From assembly GCF_003268595.1 (NCBI RefSeq), contig NZ_CP029797.1, positions 2,439,501 to 2,503,500 of the forward strand: a stretch of DNA of 64,000 nt, read 5' to 3'. The DNA is from Paraliobacillus zengyii (GTDB lineage Bacteria; Bacillota; Bacilli; Bacillales; Amphibacillaceae). Below, piece after piece: positions 47,864 through 58,679 of this stretch. The notes beneath the pieces are model-generated. The model searched no databases, was not told the origin of the DNA, and was given only the letters and a program-made list of their open reading frames with translations. The translations under genes were made by a program, and so were the position numbers. Within the stretch, counting starts at the first letter, position 1, and each line of letters opens with the position of its first letter.

Positions 47864-48898
47864 TTACGCTTTATGATATTGTTTTAAGAATCGAGCATCA
47901 TTTGTATAGAAATGGCGAATATCATCGACACCGTATTTCAACATTGCAATGCGTTCTGGTCCCATTCCAAATGCAAAACCACTATAGACTTTAGGATCAT
48001 ATCCGGCCATTTCTAATACGTCTGGGTGAACCATACCACCACCAAGAATTTCAATCCAGCCTGTATTTTTACAAACAGAACAACCCTTTCCACTGCATAC
48101 CTTACAAGAGATATCCATCTCAACTGATGGTTCCGTAAACGGGAAAAAACTCGGACGTAAACGTATTTCTCTTTCTTCTCCGAAAAATTGTTTCGCGAAT
48201 TGATTTAAGACACCTTTTAAATCACTCATTTTTACATCTTTATCAACATAAAGACCCTCAACTTGTGTAAATTGGTGAGAATGTGTCGCATCATCTGTAT
48301 CACGTCGATACACTTTCCCAGGGCAAATCATTTTTACAGCTTTACTACCTTTATATTCACCCATTGTTCGAGCTTGAACAGGCGAAGTATGTGTTCGTAA
48401 TAACAATTCTTCTGTAATATAGAAAGAATCTTGCATATCGCGTGCTGGGTGATCTTTCGGTAAGTTTAATGCTTCAAAATTATAATAATCTGTTTCTACT
48501 TCTGGACCCTCTCGAACCTCAAATCCCATCCCAATAAATAAATCTTCAATCTCTTCGACAATACTAGTTAATAAATGTGGTCCCCCAACTTGAACAGGCC
48601 GACCTGGTAACGTCACATCAATTTTTTCGGTTAACAGTTTTGCATCTAATGCTTTTGTTTCTAGTGCTGCCTTTTTTTCATCTAGTTGTGTCGCAATGGC
48701 TTCACGAACTTTATTCGCTAATTCCCCGATAACTGGTCGTTCCTCAGCAGATAGTTTTCCCATCCCTCTTAACACTTCCGTAATCGGTCCTTTTTTCCCT
48801 AAGTAAGAAACACGTACTTGCTGTAGTTCCTCTAATGTTGAGGCTTCTTCTACTTTCGCTAAAGCTTCTTCTTGTAACGCTTGTAACCGTTCTTTCAT
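47864..48898 (-). CDS. pheS: Phenylalanyl-tRNA synthetase alpha subunit
   Basis: A 344-residue class II catalytic subunit charging tRNA-Phe. N-terminal coiled coil (1-85), then [33 protein letters not shown] and motif 3 [18 protein letters not shown] zinc-like [17 protein letters not shown] stretch near 262 is typical for Firmicutes. Upstream lies a T-box leader. Confidence 0.98.
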   Translation of the reverse strand: MKERLQALQEEALAKVEEASTLEELQQVRVSYLGKKGPITEVLRGMGKLSAEERPVIGELANKVREAIATQLDEKKAALETKALDAKLLTEKIDVTLPGRPVQVGGPHLLTSIVEEIEDLFIGMGFEVREGPEVETDYYNFEALNLPKDHPARDMQDSFYITEELLLRTHTSPVQARTMGEYKGSKAVKMICPGKVYRRDTDDATHSHQFTQVEGLYVDKDVKMSDLKGVLNQFAKQFFGEEREIRLRPSFFPFTEPSVEMDISCKVCSGKGCSVCKNTGWIEILGGGMVHPDVLEMAGYDPKVYSGFAFGMGPERIAMLKYGVDDIRHFYTNDARFLKQYHKA

Positions 48899-48939
48899 GA
48901 AATAACCTCCTTATATTCTTGTTTTCGACTCAATTTACG

Positions 48940-49205
48940 CACATAAAAAGCCTTCATCCCATAAAAGGGACGAGGCTTCGAATCGCGGTACCACCCTTGT
49001 TGACAAATATCTATTTGCCCACTCTAACTTGATAACGGAATTAATTCCGGAACGTTTTTACTTCATAAATAAAGGTCCAAACGTCAGCTCCAGAGTGAAA
49101 ATTCAACTTTACTCCATGCAAGAAGCTTACAGTCTAAGGCTCCTTTTCCCTGAATCATCGAATAGTTGTAAAGTCTACTGACTCTTTCTTTGCTTGTAAA
49201 TATAT
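48940..49205 (-). promoter_or_regulatory. T-box leader of pheST
   Basis: The conserved T-box sequence AGGGTGGTACCGCG (minus strand, 48984-48997) is followed by a terminator hairpin (GAAGCCTCGTCCC with GGGATGAAGGC, then T-run) near 48945-48981. Upstream, in the stem I specifier region, TTC occurs (GAATTTTCACT, about 49100), the Phe codon. Uncharged tRNA-Phe should favour the antiterminator and readthrough. Confidence 0.93.
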
Positions 49206-49272
49206 ATGTATCTTATCTTATTATAGAAAATTCCAAACAAAGATGCAACTAAAACTCAAAAAATCAACGTTA

Positions 49273-50022
49273 TTACTTTGTTGTGACAATTTGATAGAGC
49301 ATGATACCAGTTGCAACACTTACATTTAAAGACTCTGCTTGGCCATAAATTGGTATGTGTACACGCTGATCTGCCACCTCTAATAAATTCTGATCAACAC
49401 CTGCACCTTCATTTCCAACTATTAGTGCTAGTTGTTCTGGAATGGCTATTTCCTGAATTGGACTTGCTTGTTCTAATGTTGAACCCCAAATGCTTACATT
49501 TTGGCTTTTTAATTCCTTCGTATATGCAAGTAAATTCTTTCTAGCAATTGGTAAATGAAAAAGTGAGCCTTGTGATGCCCGGATAACTTTATCATTATAA
49601 AGATCAACAGTTCCATCTCCTAATACTACAGCATCAAAACCTGCTGCATCTGCTGTGCGAATCATTGTTCCAACATTCCCTGGGTCTTGAATGGCATCTA
49701 ACAATAACAACTTTTGATTATTCACAATTTTTAATTCTTTCATTTGAACAATTGCCGCAATTCCTTGTGGTGTTTTAGTATCTGTAAGATGTTGCATTAC
49801 GTTCTCTGTAACATAAGTGATTTTATCTGATAATGCCTCAATTTCCTCAGGTATTTTAGCTCCATCTTGTAGAATTAAAGCTTCCACATCCCAATCACTT
49901 CTTAGTACTTCTTGTACAAGATGCAAACCTTCTATTATAAATAGTTGCTGTAGCTCGCGATGTTTCTTGATTTTTAATTTATTCCATTGTTTGATTGTTT
50001 CATTTTTTACTGATGTAATCAT
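49273..50022 (-). CDS. ysgA: TrmH/SpoU-family RNA 2'-O-methyltransferase YsgA
   Basis: About 249 residues: an N-terminal substrate-binding domain (1-95) and a SPOUT knot domain with DAIQDPGNVGTMIRTADAAG near 115, LALIVGNEGAGV near 195 and IPIYGQAESLNVSVATGIML near 222. Probably methylates rRNA ribose. ATG 50022 is 8 bases after AAAGGA; the ATG at 50031 overlaps it. It lies between pheS and sspI, as in B. subtilis. Confidence 0.92.
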   Translation of the reverse strand: MITSVKNETIKQWNKLKIKKHRELQQLFIIEGLHLVQEVLRSDWDVEALILQDGAKIPEEIEALSDKITYVTENVMQHLTDTKTPQGIAAIVQMKELKIVNNQKLLLLDAIQDPGNVGTMIRTADAAGFDAVVLGDGTVDLYNDKVIRASQGSLFHLPIARKNLLAYTKELKSQNVSIWGSTLEQASPIQEIAIPEQLALIVGNEGAGVDQNLLEVADQRVHIPIYGQAESLNVSVATGIMLYQIVTTK

Positions 50023-50121
50023 TTTATTCATCCTTTATTTAATGTCTTTCCTATCATACATATTTTTACTAGGTCTGGTCAAACTAATCTTAGTAAAAAA
50101 ATATTATAATGGGGTGAATGT

Positions 50122-50337
50122 ATGGATTTAAATCTACGTAAAGCAATTTTGGCTAATGTATCAGATAATGACAAGTCGCAATTAGAAGCAACAATTGTTG
50201 ATGCCATTCAAAGTGGCGAAGAAAAAATGTTACCTGGTTTAGGCGTATTATTTGAATTAATTTGGCAGCAATCTGATCAAAGTGAGCAAAAAGAGATGCT
50301 AGACTTATTAGAACAAGGTGTAAAACAAATACAATAG
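50122..50337 (+). CDS. sspI: Small acid-soluble spore protein SspI
   Basis: 71 residues, matching the minor SASP Ssp[50 protein letters not shown]. Expressed in the forespore in B. subtilis. ATG 50122 has GGGGTG upstream. It is divergent from ysgA. Confidence 0.96.
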   Translation: MDLNLRKAILANVSDNDKSQLEATIVDAIQSGEEKMLPGLGVLFELIWQQSDQSEQKEMLDLLEQGVKQIQ

Positions 50338-50462
50338 GTATACATGTAAAGGAGTTGTTCATTTGAGCAACTTCTTTTGGTTTTATGAAATAAATACTAA
50401 TTGCTATAATGGGCCCCATCCGTTAAAATAGAAGTAATAATAGAACGAAATGAGGTACATTA

Positions 50463-51071
50463 ATGGATATCAGATTGTTACAAAATATGATGCAGGCACA
50501 AGCCATGTCGAATTTCTCATCCGGGTCAACTAATTCTTCTAGTTCATCCATGTTTGAAGAAATGTTCCAAATGATGATGAGTGAGTTGACATCCACAATA
50601 GACGATACTCCTTCAATTCGTGAAAACATTCAAACGAATACACTAACGAACAACAATCTATATAATACAATTTCTCCAATCCAGCAAAATATATCAGGCG
50701 ACGTAACCTCTATTATTGAACAAGCTGCATCAACATATAATGTTGATAAGAGTCTAATTCAATCCGTTATCCAAGCTGAATCAAATTATAACAAAAATGC
50801 TGTCAGTAGTGCAGGTGCACAAGGGTATATGCAACTTATGCCTGCTACTGCGAAAGGTTTGGGTGTTACAGATTCTTTTGACGCGCAGCAAAATATCTTT
50901 GGGGGTACCAAGTACTTGAGTCAGATGCTTGATCGCTATGATGGTGATACTACTTTAGCATTAGCTGCTTATAACGCAGGATCTGGTAACGTTGATAAAT
51001 ATGATGGTATACCACCTTTTAAAGAAACACAGAATTATGTTAAAAAAGTAATGAGTAGCTATTTAGCATAA
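50463..51071 (+). CDS. Lytic transglycosylase domain protein (SLT type)
   Basis: 202 residues: a Met/Gln/Ser-rich N-terminal region (1-85), then an SLT domain. The catalytic Glu is in [18 protein letters not shown] near 107, followed by [14 protein letters not shown] and [13 protein letters not shown]. It would cleave peptidoglycan glycan strands. No classical signal peptide is seen, which is also the case for related B. subtilis YjbJ, so the export route is unclear. A terminator follows. Confidence 0.9.
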   Translation: MDIRLLQNMMQAQAMSNFSSGSTNSSSSSMFEEMFQMMMSELTSTIDDTPSIRENIQTNTLTNNNLYNTISPIQQNISGDVTSIIEQAASTYNVDKSLIQSVIQAESNYNKNAVSSAGAQGYMQLMPATAKGLGVTDSFDAQQNIFGGTKYLSQMLDRYDGDTTLALAAYNAGSGNVDKYDGIPPFKETQNYVKKVMSSYLA

Positions 51072-51077
51072 ACAATA

Positions 51078-51120
51078 AAAAAAGTGGCGGAGATTTTCTA
51101 ATAATCTTCGCCACTTTTTT
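51078..51120. terminator. Bidirectional terminator after the SLT and M42 genes
   Basis: AAAAAAGTGGCG-AGAtt pairs with its complement (AATCTTCGCCACTTTTTT) in an approximately 15-pair stem shared by the convergent genes. Confidence 0.85.
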
Positions 51121-51127
51121 CATACAA

Positions 51128-52213
51128 TTAACCAAATGTTATTTCTTTAACCTTAGCAGTATCTAAACCTTTAATTACTTCCACAATTAATTTCACTGCA
51201 TTATCGAAATCATCTTGATGAATAATTGCAGCATGTGTATGAATATAACGAGAAGCAATGCCAATAGAAAGAGCAGGTACGCCATTTGCTGTTAAGTGAA
51301 TTGAACCAGAATCAGTACCTCCAGCAGCTAGTGTTGCATACTGATACGGGATGTTCTTCTCATCGGCTGTTCCAACAACAAAGTCCCGCACACCTTTATG
51401 CGAAATCATGGAAGCATCATATAATACGATCTGAGGTCCTTCTCCTATCTTACTATCTGCTTCTTTAGGTGAGATTCCAGGGGTGTCACCTGCAATACCT
51501 ACATCAACAGCAAAACCAATATCAGGTTTTATCGTACTTGTCGCTGTTTTTGCACCACGTAATCCCACTTCTTCTTGCACTGTTCCAACACCATAGACAA
51601 CGTTTGGATGTTCTTCTCCTTGTAAATGTTTTAAGACTTCAATAGCAATCGCACAACCAATTCGATTATCCCAAGCTTTTGCTAGAAGTAACTTTTCGTT
51701 TTTCATTTGTGTGAATTCAAAATATGGTACAGCTGAATCACCAGGACGTACACCAAATGACTCTGCCTCTTCTTTACTAGTGGCGCCAATATCAATAAAC
51801 ATATCTTTTATTTCTACTGGGTTTTTACGGGCTTCTGCAGGCATGATGTGTGGTGGTTTAGAACCAATAATACCAGTTATATCACCTTGTGAAGTTACAA
51901 TTGTTACGCGTTGCGCTAGCATAACTTGCCCCCACCAACCACCAATTGTTTGGAAATAAACAAAACCATTGTCATCAATTCTAGTCACCATGAAACCTAC
52001 TTCATCTAAGTGGCCTGCTATCATAATTTTCGGTCCTTTTTCTTGACCTACTTTTTTAGCGATCAAACTCCCTAAATTGTCGGTATAAACTTCGGTAGCA
52101 AATGGTGAGATATACTTTTTCATAACCTCTCTCGCTTCTCTTTCATTACCCGAGATTCCTTTAGCATCTGTTAATTCTTTAAGCATTGTTAATTTTTCAT
52201 TTAATTTTGCCAT
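51128..52213 (-). CDS. ysdC: M42-family aminopeptidase/glucanase
   Basis: A 361-residue cytosolic dinuclear metallopeptidase. Metal and catalytic residues are visible: [10 protein letters not shown] near 68, [14 protein letters not shown] near 182, [12 protein letters not shown] near 212, [11 protein letters not shown] near 237 and [11 protein letters not shown] near 325. Family members form large tetrahedral complexes that trim peptides. ATG 52213 follows GGGAGGAAG; the frame to 52267 lacks a ribosome site. Confidence 0.93.
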   Translation of the reverse strand: MAKLNEKLTMLKELTDAKGISGNEREAREVMKKYISPFATEVYTDNLGSLIAKKVGQEKGPKIMIAGHLDEVGFMVTRIDDNGFVYFQTIGGWWGQVMLAQRVTIVTSQGDITGIIGSKPPHIMPAEARKNPVEIKDMFIDIGATSKEEAESFGVRPGDSAVPYFEFTQMKNEKLLLAKAWDNRIGCAIAIEVLKHLQGEEHPNVVYGVGTVQEEVGLRGAKTATSTIKPDIGFAVDVGIAGDTPGISPKEADSKIGEGPQIVLYDASMISHKGVRDFVVGTADEKNIPYQYATLAAGGTDSGSIHLTANGVPALSIGIASRYIHTHAAIIHQDDFDNAVKLIVEVIKGLDTAKVKEITFG

Positions 52214-52282
52214 TATGTACTTCCTCCCTTTTTCATACCATCTATTATAGACTTCTCCATCTTTCACTTCAAAGATTACTAC

Positions 52283-52768
52283 TTAATAATTGGCGTCTTG
52301 TCTTGTGAAATTAACTTTATTTTTTTCGAAATAGGCTTGTTGAATATCTTGCTCTTGAAAATCAAGCACTTCTCCTAAACGTAAAAAAGTAGCAAATAAT
52401 GCTTTGTAATGTAGCATTGTTGGATCTTTCTTTAACTGATTAATCTTCTCATAAACTAGATTAAACAGTACTGTTGCATCACCTTTTATCGGTTCAACTT
52501 CAAACGTTTCTTTCGTGTAACCTAAGTCAATTCCGATGGATAATATAAAATGAATACCATCAACATATTCTTCCAAAATAACGGACCTCTCACTTGGCGC
52601 TTTAGTACTCCAAAATTTAAAACAGCGGGTCTCATTAGCTAATTCTCCGACTTCAACCAACAACGCTAATACTTTCTTATCAAACAAATCATTTGCATTT
52701 ATCTGATGATTTGTTTGAATATAAGTATCAAGTTGTTCTTGCATAGTAAATAATTTTTGCCAATCCAT
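52283..52768 (-). CDS. dUTPase of the all-alpha NTP-PPase type
   Basis: 161 residues of the dUTPase_2 family. The metal-binding acidic residues lie in LLVEVGELANETRCFKFW (E-x-x-E near 33-42) and LEEYVDGIHFILSIG (near 62-75). It would hydrolyse dUTP to dUMP, keeping uracil out of DNA. ATG 52768 has TAGGAGAG. It precedes the M42 gene by 69 bases. Confidence 0.9.
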   Translation of the reverse strand: MDWQKLFTMQEQLDTYIQTNHQINANDLFDKKVLALLVEVGELANETRCFKFWSTKAPSERSVILEEYVDGIHFILSIGIDLGYTKETFEVEPIKGDATVLFNLVYEKINQLKKDPTMLHYKALFATFLRLGEVLDFQEQDIQQAYFEKNKVNFTRQDANY

Positions 52769-52893
52769 AAAAAATCTCTCCTATGTATAACCTATATTTG
52801 AACAACATTTAGTATAACATGAAAAAAGTGAAACCTAATAGCAGGATCATTCGTAGATATACTTAGACCTGTTTTAACAAGGAGTCGGTGAAG

Positions 52894-53286
52894 ATGATTG
52901 TAGTTTTTTTATTTCGTTTCTTAATAGTCGTCGCTCTTGTCTTTTTATTCTACACTCTATATCAATATATTAATAATCCAAAACGAAAGCTAGAAGTTGC
53001 AAGGAATAAGAAGACATTCTATTTTCTTGATGAATCCTCTAATATTAAAAAAAATTTTTTAATAACATATAAAGGGATTTTATTTGAAGGGGAAAAATAT
53101 CTTGGTACAACAGAAAACTCCTTTGATGTGATTAATATTAGTGTATCTACATGCAACCCGGATGAGTTAAAAGGATTAGAACGGAATGATTTGTATTTTC
53201 TTGAAGAAGAGATCTTAATTCACTATCCATACGCATCTATAGAATGGAAGCATCCTATTGATAATTTATTACTTATAAAAAAATGA
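52894..53286 (+). CDS. ysdB: YsdB-like membrane-anchored protein
   Basis: 130 residues with one N-terminal helix (about 3-22) and a soluble basic/beta-rich domain (FYFLDESSNIKKNFLITYKG, LFEGEKYLGTTE). In B. subtilis the homologue belongs to the sigma-W envelope-stress regulon; whether that holds here is unknown. ATG 52894 is 9 bases after AAGGAG, so it is preferred over GTG 52888. Confidence 0.85.
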   Translation: MIVVFLFRFLIVVALVFLFYTLYQYINNPKRKLEVARNKKTFYFLDESSNIKKNFLITYKGILFEGEKYLGTTENSFDVINISVSTCNPDELKGLERNDLYFLEEEILIHYPYASIEWKHPIDNLLLIKK

Positions 53287-53312
53287 AACGAGTGTAACTT
53301 ACACTCGTTTCA
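53284..53312. terminator. Bidirectional terminator after ysdB
   Basis: AAACGAGTGTAA pairs perfectly with TTACACTCGTTT around one base, shared with the convergent TVP38 gene. Confidence 0.8.
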
Positions 53313-53315
53313 TTT

Positions 53316-53903
53316 TTATATACCGGCATTTGATGACTTTACGTTAAAAAAGTCTTGCCAACCTATACGTATCTCTTTTCTTCTTAAAATGTATAAAAAC
53401 GGTAGAATACAAAGTATTATACTACCTGCAACTAACGGGGAAAAGTTTGTAATTGATCTTCCTATAGAAGTATAAACAACGGCAAGTGGTACATTCGATA
53501 CAAAAGACGTTCGCATATAATCCTTTAAGTGTGAGGATATTTCTAAAATACATAATGATAGTAGATGAAAGTGAATGAACGGAATAAGACGTAATATTGC
53601 AATTTGTCCTGTTGTGAAATTCGGATGGTCTCCTATTAATTTATGTTTCATCCGAATAAATCGATCTAGTGTAGCTGGCATACGTTTGGTCATCTTATAA
53701 AAAACAAAGCTAGATAGTGTGATCCCTATCACTGAGTAAATGATGCCTGGAATAACACCAAATAATATCCCACCTGTTATGCATAAAAAAACGACTGGTA
53801 GAAACAACAGTGGCCGTAATAAATGCAAAGTAATAAACAATAGTGGAGCAAAAACCCCTCCAGTTTGTACAACTGTCATAACGTAAACACTGATGTATTC
53901 CAT
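53316..53903 (-). CDS. TVP38/TMEM64 (VTT domain) membrane protein
   Basis: A 195-residue VTT/DedA-like protein with about five helices. The signature region is LRPLLFLPVVFLCITGGILFG near 28, then GITLSSFVFYKMTKR, and the re-entrant segment TGQIAILRLIPFIHFHLLS. Members are proposed lipid scramblases. ATG 53903 has GAGGGGG. The homologue YtxB lies in the same wider region of B. subtilis. Confidence 0.87.
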   Translation of the reverse strand: MEYISVYVMTVVQTGGVFAPLLFITLHLLRPLLFLPVVFLCITGGILFGVIPGIIYSVIGITLSSFVFYKMTKRMPATLDRFIRMKHKLIGDHPNFTTGQIAILRLIPFIHFHLLSLCILEISSHLKDYMRTSFVSNVPLAVVYTSIGRSITNFSPLVAGSIILCILPFLYILRRKEIRIGWQDFFNVKSSNAGI

Positions 53904-53970
53904 AGTCAGCCCCCTCTAGATGTGTCTACACTATTAACTATATGACAATAGACGAGCTATTATGACAGTT

Positions 53971-54237
53971 TTATTTATTAAAATAAATAAAACTTATAAC
54001 GCTTATATGTAGAATAATAACCATGGGCATGCCAATCGTAAACGTTTTATGCTTTGTTTTATGATGAAAAAGTTTCATACCTATGATACTACCAAATGCT
54101 CCACCTAGTACTGCACTAATCCACAATGTATTTTCAGGGATACGCCATTTTCCTCTTTTTGCCCTACGCTTATCTAAACCCATTAATATAAAAGCAATTA
54201 AATTAATCAAACAAATATAAATGATAATATACTCCAT
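53971..54237 (-). CDS. ysdA: DUF1294 membrane protein YsdA
   Basis: 88 residues with helices near 2-18, 40-58 and 68-86, and the DUF1294 pattern GLDKRRAKRGKWRIPENTLW followed by GGAFGSIIGMKLFHHKTKH. Function unknown. ATG 54237 has AGAGGGGAAA. It precedes the ribosomal protein operon as in B. subtilis, here separated by a repeat element. Confidence 0.9.
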   Translation of the reverse strand: MEYIIIYICLINLIAFILMGLDKRRAKRGKWRIPENTLWISAVLGGAFGSIIGMKLFHHKTKHKTFTIGMPMVIILHISVISFIYFNK

Positions 54238-54389
54238 TATTTCCCCTCTTCCTATTTTTATCTATCTAATACTTTAAATGAAAGACTGTTTTCCACTAAA
54301 CTATAACACAACCCTATACGCAGACACCTATTGTCACCGAAGTTATCAAGTTATCATCAACTGCGACATAACAGGATTCCCAGAGCCGC

Positions 54390-54549
54390 TTATCAAGTGA
54401 AATTGACTCCCTTTCCGCAGGCACGGCTTCAGCTAACTCGGAAACTAAGAACGTTTCCGAGTGGATCTTCAGCCCGTGGGATTGCGATTACTCATCCCAT
54501 CGAAAACATGTGCTGTTCCTGCAGGAGTGTCGCCAATTTCACTTGATAA
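54390..54549. repeat. 160-bp intergenic element with perfect 16-bp terminal inverted repeats
   Basis: TTATCAAGTGAAATTG (54390-54405) and its exact complement (54534-54549) bound a GC-richer core. The core carries paired blocks: CTTTCCGCAGGCACGGCTTC against CCTGCAGGAG/CAGCCCGTGG, and CTCGGAAAC against GTTTCCGAG. It codes for nothing. The core resembles intergenic repeats known in many copies in halophilic Bacillaceae; copy number here cannot be judged. Confidence 0.8.
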
Positions 54550-54690
54550 ACTAGTTAGGTAGTAATTAACAACAATATGCACTGTGAAAAATCATGCTAT
54601 CTAGCGAAGGAAGCAAATGGTTGAGACTACTCGAAAATAAAAACCGATTTTCTTGCGATGTGAACCCCTAGAAGCATTCCTTGTCCTATG

Positions 54691-54718
54691 GGAACAACAC
54701 ATGTTTTCGATGAGATGA
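54691..54718 (-). repeat. Inverted partial copy of the 160-bp element
   Basis: The minus strand of this 28-base segment matches 54492-54519 with two differences (shared core CATCGAAAACATGTG, then TGTTCC). It may be the remains of a second element or one arm of a larger palindrome. Confidence 0.65.
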
Positions 54719-54756
54719 TTTGTTTTAAAACAAAAAGATTGCTAAACGTATCTAAT

Positions 54757-54802
54757 AAAAAGAAGAACTACTTTCTCACGATGAGAAAACAGTTCTTCTT
54801 GT
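54757..54802 (-). terminator. Terminator of infC-rpmI-rplT
   Basis: AAGAAGAACT-TTTTCTCA pairs with TGAGAAA-AGTTCTTCTT around a short loop, with a T-run on the minus strand. Confidence 0.85.
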
Positions 54803-54809
54803 AGTAAAA

Positions 54810-55166
54810 TTATTTTAAAGCAGATTTTGCTTGATCAGCGATTTGTGTGAAAGCTTTTTCATCACTAACTGCTAATTCAGCAAGCATTTTACGGTTTACT
54901 TCGATACCTGCTAATTTTAAACCGTGCATTAAACGACTATATGAAAGGTCATTTAAACGTGCAGCAGCATTGATACGTGTAATCCATAATTTACGGAAGT
55001 CACGCTTCTTGTTTCTGCGGTCACGATAAGCGTACTGACCTGATTTCCATACTTGTTGTTTTGCTACTTTAAATAGCGCATGTTTCGAACCATAATATCC
55101 TTTTGCAAGTTTTAGTATGCGTTTGCGACGCTTGCGTGTAACTGTTCCACCTTTAACACGTGCCAT
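54810..55166 (-). CDS. rplT: 50S ribosomal protein L20
   Basis: 118 residues of L20: [56 protein letters not shown]. Early assembly protein for the large subunit that in Bacillus also represses its own operon through the infC leader. Last gene of infC-rpmI-rplT. Confidence 0.98.
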   Translation of the reverse strand: MARVKGGTVTRKRRKRILKLAKGYYGSKHALFKVAKQQVWKSGQYAYRDRRNKKRDFRKLWITRINAAARLNDLSYSRLMHGLKLAGIEVNRKMLAELAVSDEKAFTQIADQAKSALK

Positions 55167-55205
55167 TGTAATTCCCTCCTAGATATATCAACGAATTCCA
55201 TTTTT

Positions 55206-55957
<752 letters not shown>

Positions 55958-56034
55958 CAGCCACCTCCGTGAATTTTTAAAAGCGTCATGATCTATGATC
56001 GATTACTGTTATTTAAAAAGTAATCTTGACCTTT

Positions 56035-56215
56035 ACCAACAGCCATTTTGACAAGCTAGTTAATTATATGCATAAAAAAAGTGTCGGTACACACTGCACC
56101 CACACACATCTTCTGTTTAATAATCAGAATGGTAACCTGGAAACTGCATACATATTACATGCGTCAATCAGGCGAGAAGCGGGTGCCTCTACTTGTCTTT
56201 AAGATCATATTCAAT
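56035..56215 (-). promoter_or_regulatory. L20-type autoregulatory leader of infC-rpmI-rplT
   Basis: On the minus strand a conserved segment, GGCACCCGCTTCTCGCCTGA near 56170-56190, can pair through GCACCC with GGGTGC near 56095. That GGGTGC lies inside the terminator stem (GTGT-GGGT...ACC-ACAC) followed by seven T near 56070-56100. Mutually exclusive pairings of this type are the hallmark of the Bacillus L20 leader. Confidence 0.82.
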
Positions 56216-56284
56216 TTCACTTATAAAATCATAACATGCTATTATAATACTGTCAATTCTTTTATTATCACTAAGTGCTCTTTA

Positions 56285-56318
56285 TAAGACAAAAGACAGA
56301 TGCCAAAATGACATCTGT
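56285..56318 (-). terminator. Terminator after thrS
   Basis: AAGACAGATG pairs with CATCTGTCTT around a nine-base loop, followed by TTG/T-rich sequence, 19 bases past the thrS stop. Confidence 0.8.
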
Positions 56319-56336
56319 CTTAAATGTAACCCTATT

Positions 56337-58289
56337 TTACTTATTATGCAATACTTTATTTTCAATCTCTAATTTTATCACTTTGATAAAATCTTCTAAA
56401 CCTATTGTTTCTGAATCTTGCTCACCGTATCGCCTCACATTGACTGCGTTATCTGTCATTTCCTTGTCACCAACAACTAGTGCGAAAGGAATCTTTTGCG
56501 TTTGTGCTTCACGTATCTTATAACCAATTTTTTCATCACGTTCATCTACTTCCACACGAATACCAGCAAAACGTAATGTCTCTTCTACTTTCTTAGCATA
56601 GTCAGCGTGCACGGAAGCAGACACTGGTACAATTCTTGCTTGTATAGGTGAAAGCCACGTTGGAAAAGCACCTTTATATTCTTCAATTAAAAATGCTACG
56701 AAACGTTCCATTGTCGATACGACACCACGGTGAATAACAACAGGACGATGTTCCTTACCATCTTCGCCAATATAAGTTAAGTCAAAACGCTCTGGAAGAT
56801 GGAAGTCCAATTGAACAGTTGACAATGTCTCATCTTTACCTAAAGCTGTTTTTACTTGTACATCTAATTTCGGACCATAAAATGCCGCTTCGCCTTCTGC
56901 CTCAACAAATTCTAAATTCATGTCTTCCATTGTTTCCTTTAAAAGTGATTGAGCCTTATTCCACATTTCATCATTATCAATATATTTTTCTTTATCTTCC
57001 GGGTCACGATAAGATAAGCGGAAATAGTAGTCATCGATACCGAAGTCTTTATAAACATTTTGTACCAACTCAACTACACGAATAAATTCTTCTTTTAGCT
57101 GATCAGGACGTGCAAAAATGTGTGCATCATTTAACGTCATAGCACGAACACGTTGTAAACCAGCTAATGCTCCAGACATCTCGTGACGATGCATCATTCC
57201 TAATTCTGCAATACGAACTGGCAAATTACGATAGCTATATAGTTGATTTTTATATACCATCATATGGTGCGGACAGTTCATCGGACGTAACATTAAATCT
57301 TCGTTATCCATTTCAAGTATTGGGAAGTTGTCATCTTTATAATGCTCCCAGTGACCACTAGTTTTATATAATTCAACATTACCAAGGATAGGTGTATATA
57401 CATGGTCATAGCCAAGACGTTCCTCTAGATCAACAATATAGCGTTCTATTGTACGGCGGATCGTTGCACCTTTAGGTAGCCATAGAGGTAAACCTTGTCC
57501 TACTTTTTGAGAAACTGTAAATAAATCTAATTCTTTTCCTAACTTACGATGATCACGTTCTTTTGCTTCTTCACGAAAACGTAAATAATCGTCTAAATCT
57601 GTTTTTTTAGCAAATGCTGTTCCGTAAATACGTTGCAACATCTTATTGTTGCTATCACCACGCCAATAAGCACCTGAAATGCTCAATAACTGAAAGACTT
57701 TAATTTTACTAGTTGAAGGAACGTGAACACCACGACATAAGTCAAAAAATTCACCTTGTTCGTAGATTGTTACTGTCTCATCTTCTGGAATAGCATCCAG
57801 CAATTCTAACTTTAAGTTATCACCAATTGCTTCAAAACGTTTTTTTGCTTCATCACGTGAGACTTCAACACGAACGAATTCTACATTTTCATCAATAATT
57901 CGTTGCATTTCCTTTTCAATTTTCGGTAAATCTTCTGGTGTAAGAGACTGTTCCATATCGATGTCATAATAAAAACCATCTTCAATAGTCGGTCCAACGC
58001 CCAATTTAACGTCCTCTCCATATAACCTCTTAATTGCTTGTGCCATTACATGTGCACTTGAATGACGCATAATTTCTATACCTTCATCCTGTTTATTCGT
58101 AATAATTGCGATTTCACCATCTTTTGGCAGTGGTGTACGTAAATCATAGAATATGCCATCTAAAGTAACAGCTAATGCTTGTTTTCGTAAACCTGGTGAT
58201 ATTGATTGTGCAATATCTTCTCCTGTTGTACCTTGAGGAAACTCCTTGTTCGCTCCATCAGGAAAAGTAATAACTAATTGATCTGACAT
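56337..58289 (-). CDS. thrS: Threonyl-tRNA synthetase
   Basis: 650 residues: TGS domain (1-62), second N-terminal domain with [10 protein letters not shown] and the HxxxH/C editing residues (near 73 and 180), class II core with motif 2 [14 protein letters not shown] near 332 and zinc ligands Cys/His/His. The anticodon-binding domain follows ([12 protein letters not shown] near 545). ATG 58289 follows AAGGAGTGAG. T-box regulated. In B. subtilis two thr synthetases exist; only one is seen here. Confidence 0.97.
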   Translation of the reverse strand: MSDQLVITFPDGANKEFPQGTTGEDIAQSISPGLRKQALAVTLDGIFYDLRTPLPKDGEIAIITNKQDEGIEIMRHSSAHVMAQAIKRLYGEDVKLGVGPTIEDGFYYDIDMEQSLTPEDLPKIEKEMQRIIDENVEFVRVEVSRDEAKKRFEAIGDNLKLELLDAIPEDETVTIYEQGEFFDLCRGVHVPSTSKIKVFQLLSISGAYWRGDSNNKMLQRIYGTAFAKKTDLDDYLRFREEAKERDHRKLGKELDLFTVSQKVGQGLPLWLPKGATIRRTIERYIVDLEERLGYDHVYTPILGNVELYKTSGHWEHYKDDNFPILEMDNEDLMLRPMNCPHHMMVYKNQLYSYRNLPVRIAELGMMHRHEMSGALAGLQRVRAMTLNDAHIFARPDQLKEEFIRVVELVQNVYKDFGIDDYYFRLSYRDPEDKEKYIDNDEMWNKAQSLLKETMEDMNLEFVEAEGEAAFYGPKLDVQVKTALGKDETLSTVQLDFHLPERFDLTYIGEDGKEHRPVVIHRGVVSTMERFVAFLIEEYKGAFPTWLSPIQARIVPVSASVHADYAKKVEETLRFAGIRVEVDERDEKIGYKIREAQTQKIPFALVVGDKEMTDNAVNVRRYGEQDSETIGLEDFIKVIKLEIENKVLHNK

Positions 58290-58344
58290 GTAACTCACTC
58301 CTTATATAAAATAAACAAAATGGAAGCAGAGCGCGTAATTAAAA

Positions 58345-58640
58345 AATCACATATAAAAAACGCTTGTCCCTCTGCCTATATAGCAAAGGGACAAGCGTTA
58401 GCTCGTGGTTCCACCCTAATTTCCGAATCTAAACACGCTCGATTCAGCTTCATTGCTCTGTAACGTAGAGAATACGCTGTTTTCTAATCGCTATTGTAGC
58501 TTTCAAATCCAGAGTTCAAAGGTGGTAATTATTGTAGACTGAACAGGAAGCTCACAGCTAATACTTCCCTCTCTATAGAACGCCTTACAAAATCAAGTCC
58601 TCATCAACACTTTTATGCTTCTTAATATGACTTGTATTAT
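58345..58640 (-). promoter_or_regulatory. T-box leader of thrS
   Basis: T-box AGGGTGGAACCACG at 58404-58417 (minus strand) is followed by a terminator, ACGCTTGTCCCTTTGC with its complement, then a T-run at about 58355-58400. The likely specifier ACC (Thr) lies in AATTACCACC near 58525. Layout and spacing match the pheS leader. Confidence 0.92.
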
Positions 58641-58679
58641 AAAGCTATCCGTAGAAAAAATCAAGCGTGTATCTAAAAT

